From: Triatoma infestans
Lineage: Eukaryota; Arthropoda; Insecta; Hemiptera; Reduviidae
Direction of reading: 5' to 3'
DNA: 64,000 nt
Assembly (NCBI GenBank): GCA_011037195.1
Contig: JAAEAF010014515.1
Coordinates: 62,001 to 126,000, forward strand
Shown here: positions 50,701 to 53,700 of the stretch, piece after piece
Position numbering within the stretch: the first letter of the stretch is position 1
How the letters are laid out: each line of letters opens with the position of its first letter
Position numbers and translations under genes: made by a program
Notes under the pieces: model-generated
The model's input: the letters and a program-made list of their open reading frames with translations, nothing else
Database searches by the model: none
Told to the model about the DNA's origin: nothing

Positions 50701-53700
50701 TGAGAGTGAGAGAGATTTGCAATGAGAAAACTAACAAATAGTAAAAGTAAACAAAGTAAAATCACAATGTGATCCAATTCTAAACATTTCTTTCCGGCTA
50801 AAGCTTTGGGAACAGTCCGGACAGAGTGTTGAGAGGAAAATGACTTTAACATACATAGAAAACGGAATTGACAAAATTGAGGGAAAAGCTGCTCCCACTC
50901 AGTTAAGTGTGAAGGGAACCACTTGAAATAATGGAGTCCTAGCATCACATCTTTCTCTTTCTTTTTCTCTCTCTCGCTCTCTCTCTCTCTCTCTCACATA
51001 CACACACACACAAACAGAAAATCCCAATCCCAATGATATTACCCAGGTGTATTCACATTGGTTATACTCTATTGTAGAGAGACAGATAGAGAAAAATAAA
51101 GAGAACATTTCCTGAAATGGTAGTAGTTTCAGAATGGTACTGTACAAGAAGAGGGAAAGTCAAGACAGGGGAAAGTGAGGACAATAGTCAAGAGGGGACA
51201 TAGTCAATTTGGTGAAGAATCTCAATTGAGGAGAAGAATGCCTAACCAAGCTCTCCTCCGCATTCGGGGAGGCCAAGAGACGACAATTTGTTGGCAATGC
51301 CACTAATTGTTCATAATATTACAAACTGTACCTTTGTAGGAATAACCAAAATAGACCAAAATTACAAACAACAATAATTAGTCTCAGGGTCTCGAACAGG
51401 TAACCAAAACTTTTGGTATTTTACCCGACGTAGCATGTTTATTTTTGTTGTTTCTTATCGGTTTCGGATGCTCATTCATCGACAGAGTAAGGCTTATCAA
51501 GTTCATGTAGAAAGTTGATTTCAACTTTAGTTTATGTCAAACACCACACTTCTGATTGTACGCGATTGATCGTCTTTGCCCGCAAGGGAAATAAACAATT
51601 AAATAATGTAACCATGCTATCTGTTATTCATCCTTCATTTTCATTCATTTTGCTCTGTGCAAGTCTGCGTTATCGCATTGGTTTACAACCTTTTGGAAAC
51701 AAGAAATCGTATCAGTGAACGCTTCTCCTTCAAAATGTAGAGTTCTAGGGGACTTGATATCATTGAATACGTAACAGAGGTTATTTTTATGTAACGATGG
51801 TCAAGCAGCTGTTTTAAATTGATGGCACATATGCCAGCTGATATTGGTAGGTATTCTTATTTAGATATTGCTTGTTTTACAGTTCATTGCCTCTTTACTT
51901 ATTAAATAGCTTTCTTAGCTTCCCTAATATGTTAATTAGCATGATTAAAATTAACAATGGCAAATTTCTAAATCCTCGAGAGGATGAGTTCACGAAAATG
52001 GCATGAAAATAGCAATTCACAGCAATATTTAGCTGTTGGGAAGGGGAGCCACGGTATGCTTGGAATTTATTAAGTTACATTCTCCCATCGCTTAGAAAGA
52101 CCTATTGGGTCTGAACGCTAAAACCACTAGAATGAAGGTGATCAAATATTAGGGTATTGTTATGTCTTTATTAGGCTAGAAGGAAGATAAATGCTGCAAG
52201 TAGTAGTGAATCGGAGGAAGAGATAACATAATAGATCATTAGGCGCAGTAGTATAAAGATTTAGAGCCCATAAAATGTTTTTTTTATTATAATGTAATGG
52301 GTTGCCAAAAATGATGGCGATTGTTGAAGCGAATGAAAGAGAAAACATACGAACTTACATTTAACTCACAGTTTATATTTTACAATTTACCGAATAAAGA
52401 GTGAAGTGTATATAAGTGTAGAGTGATCGAGCGAAAAGTGGTGATGTTGGTAATTCAGGTTATTGGATCGAAAACTTCACCTGGCTTCCACTAGTGATTT
52501 GTTTAAACGGAAAATCAAGTTTGAGCTTTCTAAGCGTTTGATATTTTGATTTAGATATTTTGTTTGCACACAAAAAGCACATGACCTTACAAACCCATGA
52601 CCTTACAAACCCATGACTCTACAAACCCATGACCTTACAAACCCATGACCCTACAAATCCATTCGCTAAAAATATTATACAGAGACGCTCAAAATTAGTA
52701 TTTCAGGCATAAAACTAAACTGCCCAACATTGAACATGATCATACTAAAAAGATTTCATCCACTTTTTTATTAGAAAAAAAGTTGAATTCTTTAGCAAGA
52801 GTTTCATTTAAATTGCCACCAATTCGGCAATATCTCTGTATACGTACATATATATGTGGAGAGAGTGTATATATAAATGTAGAAAGCATGAGATAGAGTT
52901 GAAAAGTGGTAACAAGTGTGGTATAGGTCTCAAAATATAGACAGCCAGGGGTGTCTACGCCCAAAGAACCATATGGTGCTATATGGTACCATGTGGTTAC
53001 GCTAATGTCCACACACGTATCGCCAATAAAATAAAAAGAGACACACTGAGTGTGTGTGTGAAAGAGAGCGTGACCAGAGGCTGACAACTGTTACTATCAA
53101 TGAATACTATCATGAATACTAACGCCAAAAAACTGCTTGTAATATTTATTCGCCCTCAACACAGCATTTAACAAAAAAACACATATGACACGAATGTGTT
53201 ATATTTATTATGTGTGTCAGCCAAAAAAAAAATAAATAAATAAAAATAAATTTGTATACCAAGCGTGTCCACATTCAACTACTTTTCTACCCCAATTTCT
53301 GGACCAACTGACCAACTATTCTTAAACGAAATAAAAATGAAATATTTCACACAAACAAATTAATTTAATAAGGGTCATTTGAATGGCCACTCTCAGACAC
53401 TTCTGCTATGGATCTTGTTTTTTTTGTGTGAATATTACCAGGTGTCTGTGTAATGTTATTGCTCGTGTTTTTAGACTAGGATACACCAAGATCCCTGGCT
53501 AATCCATGTCTCTTTGACGGAAATAGTTTTAAGAATGTTCTCCAATTGTGATGAAACTAGAGATTAACTGATTTTTTTGAAATTTACCCACTATGACAAA
53601 TATTTTGTTTTGTGTAAATAAACAAAATATATGAGGACTTAAGAGTCCTCCCAGCAATCTACTTCTTAATACCTTAATTGGAATTATATAGACTTTATGT

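Noticed and set aside
52580..52660. CRISPR-like array
   Set aside because: Units are contiguous 16-bp repeats without spacers; it is a minisatellite in eukaryotic DNA.
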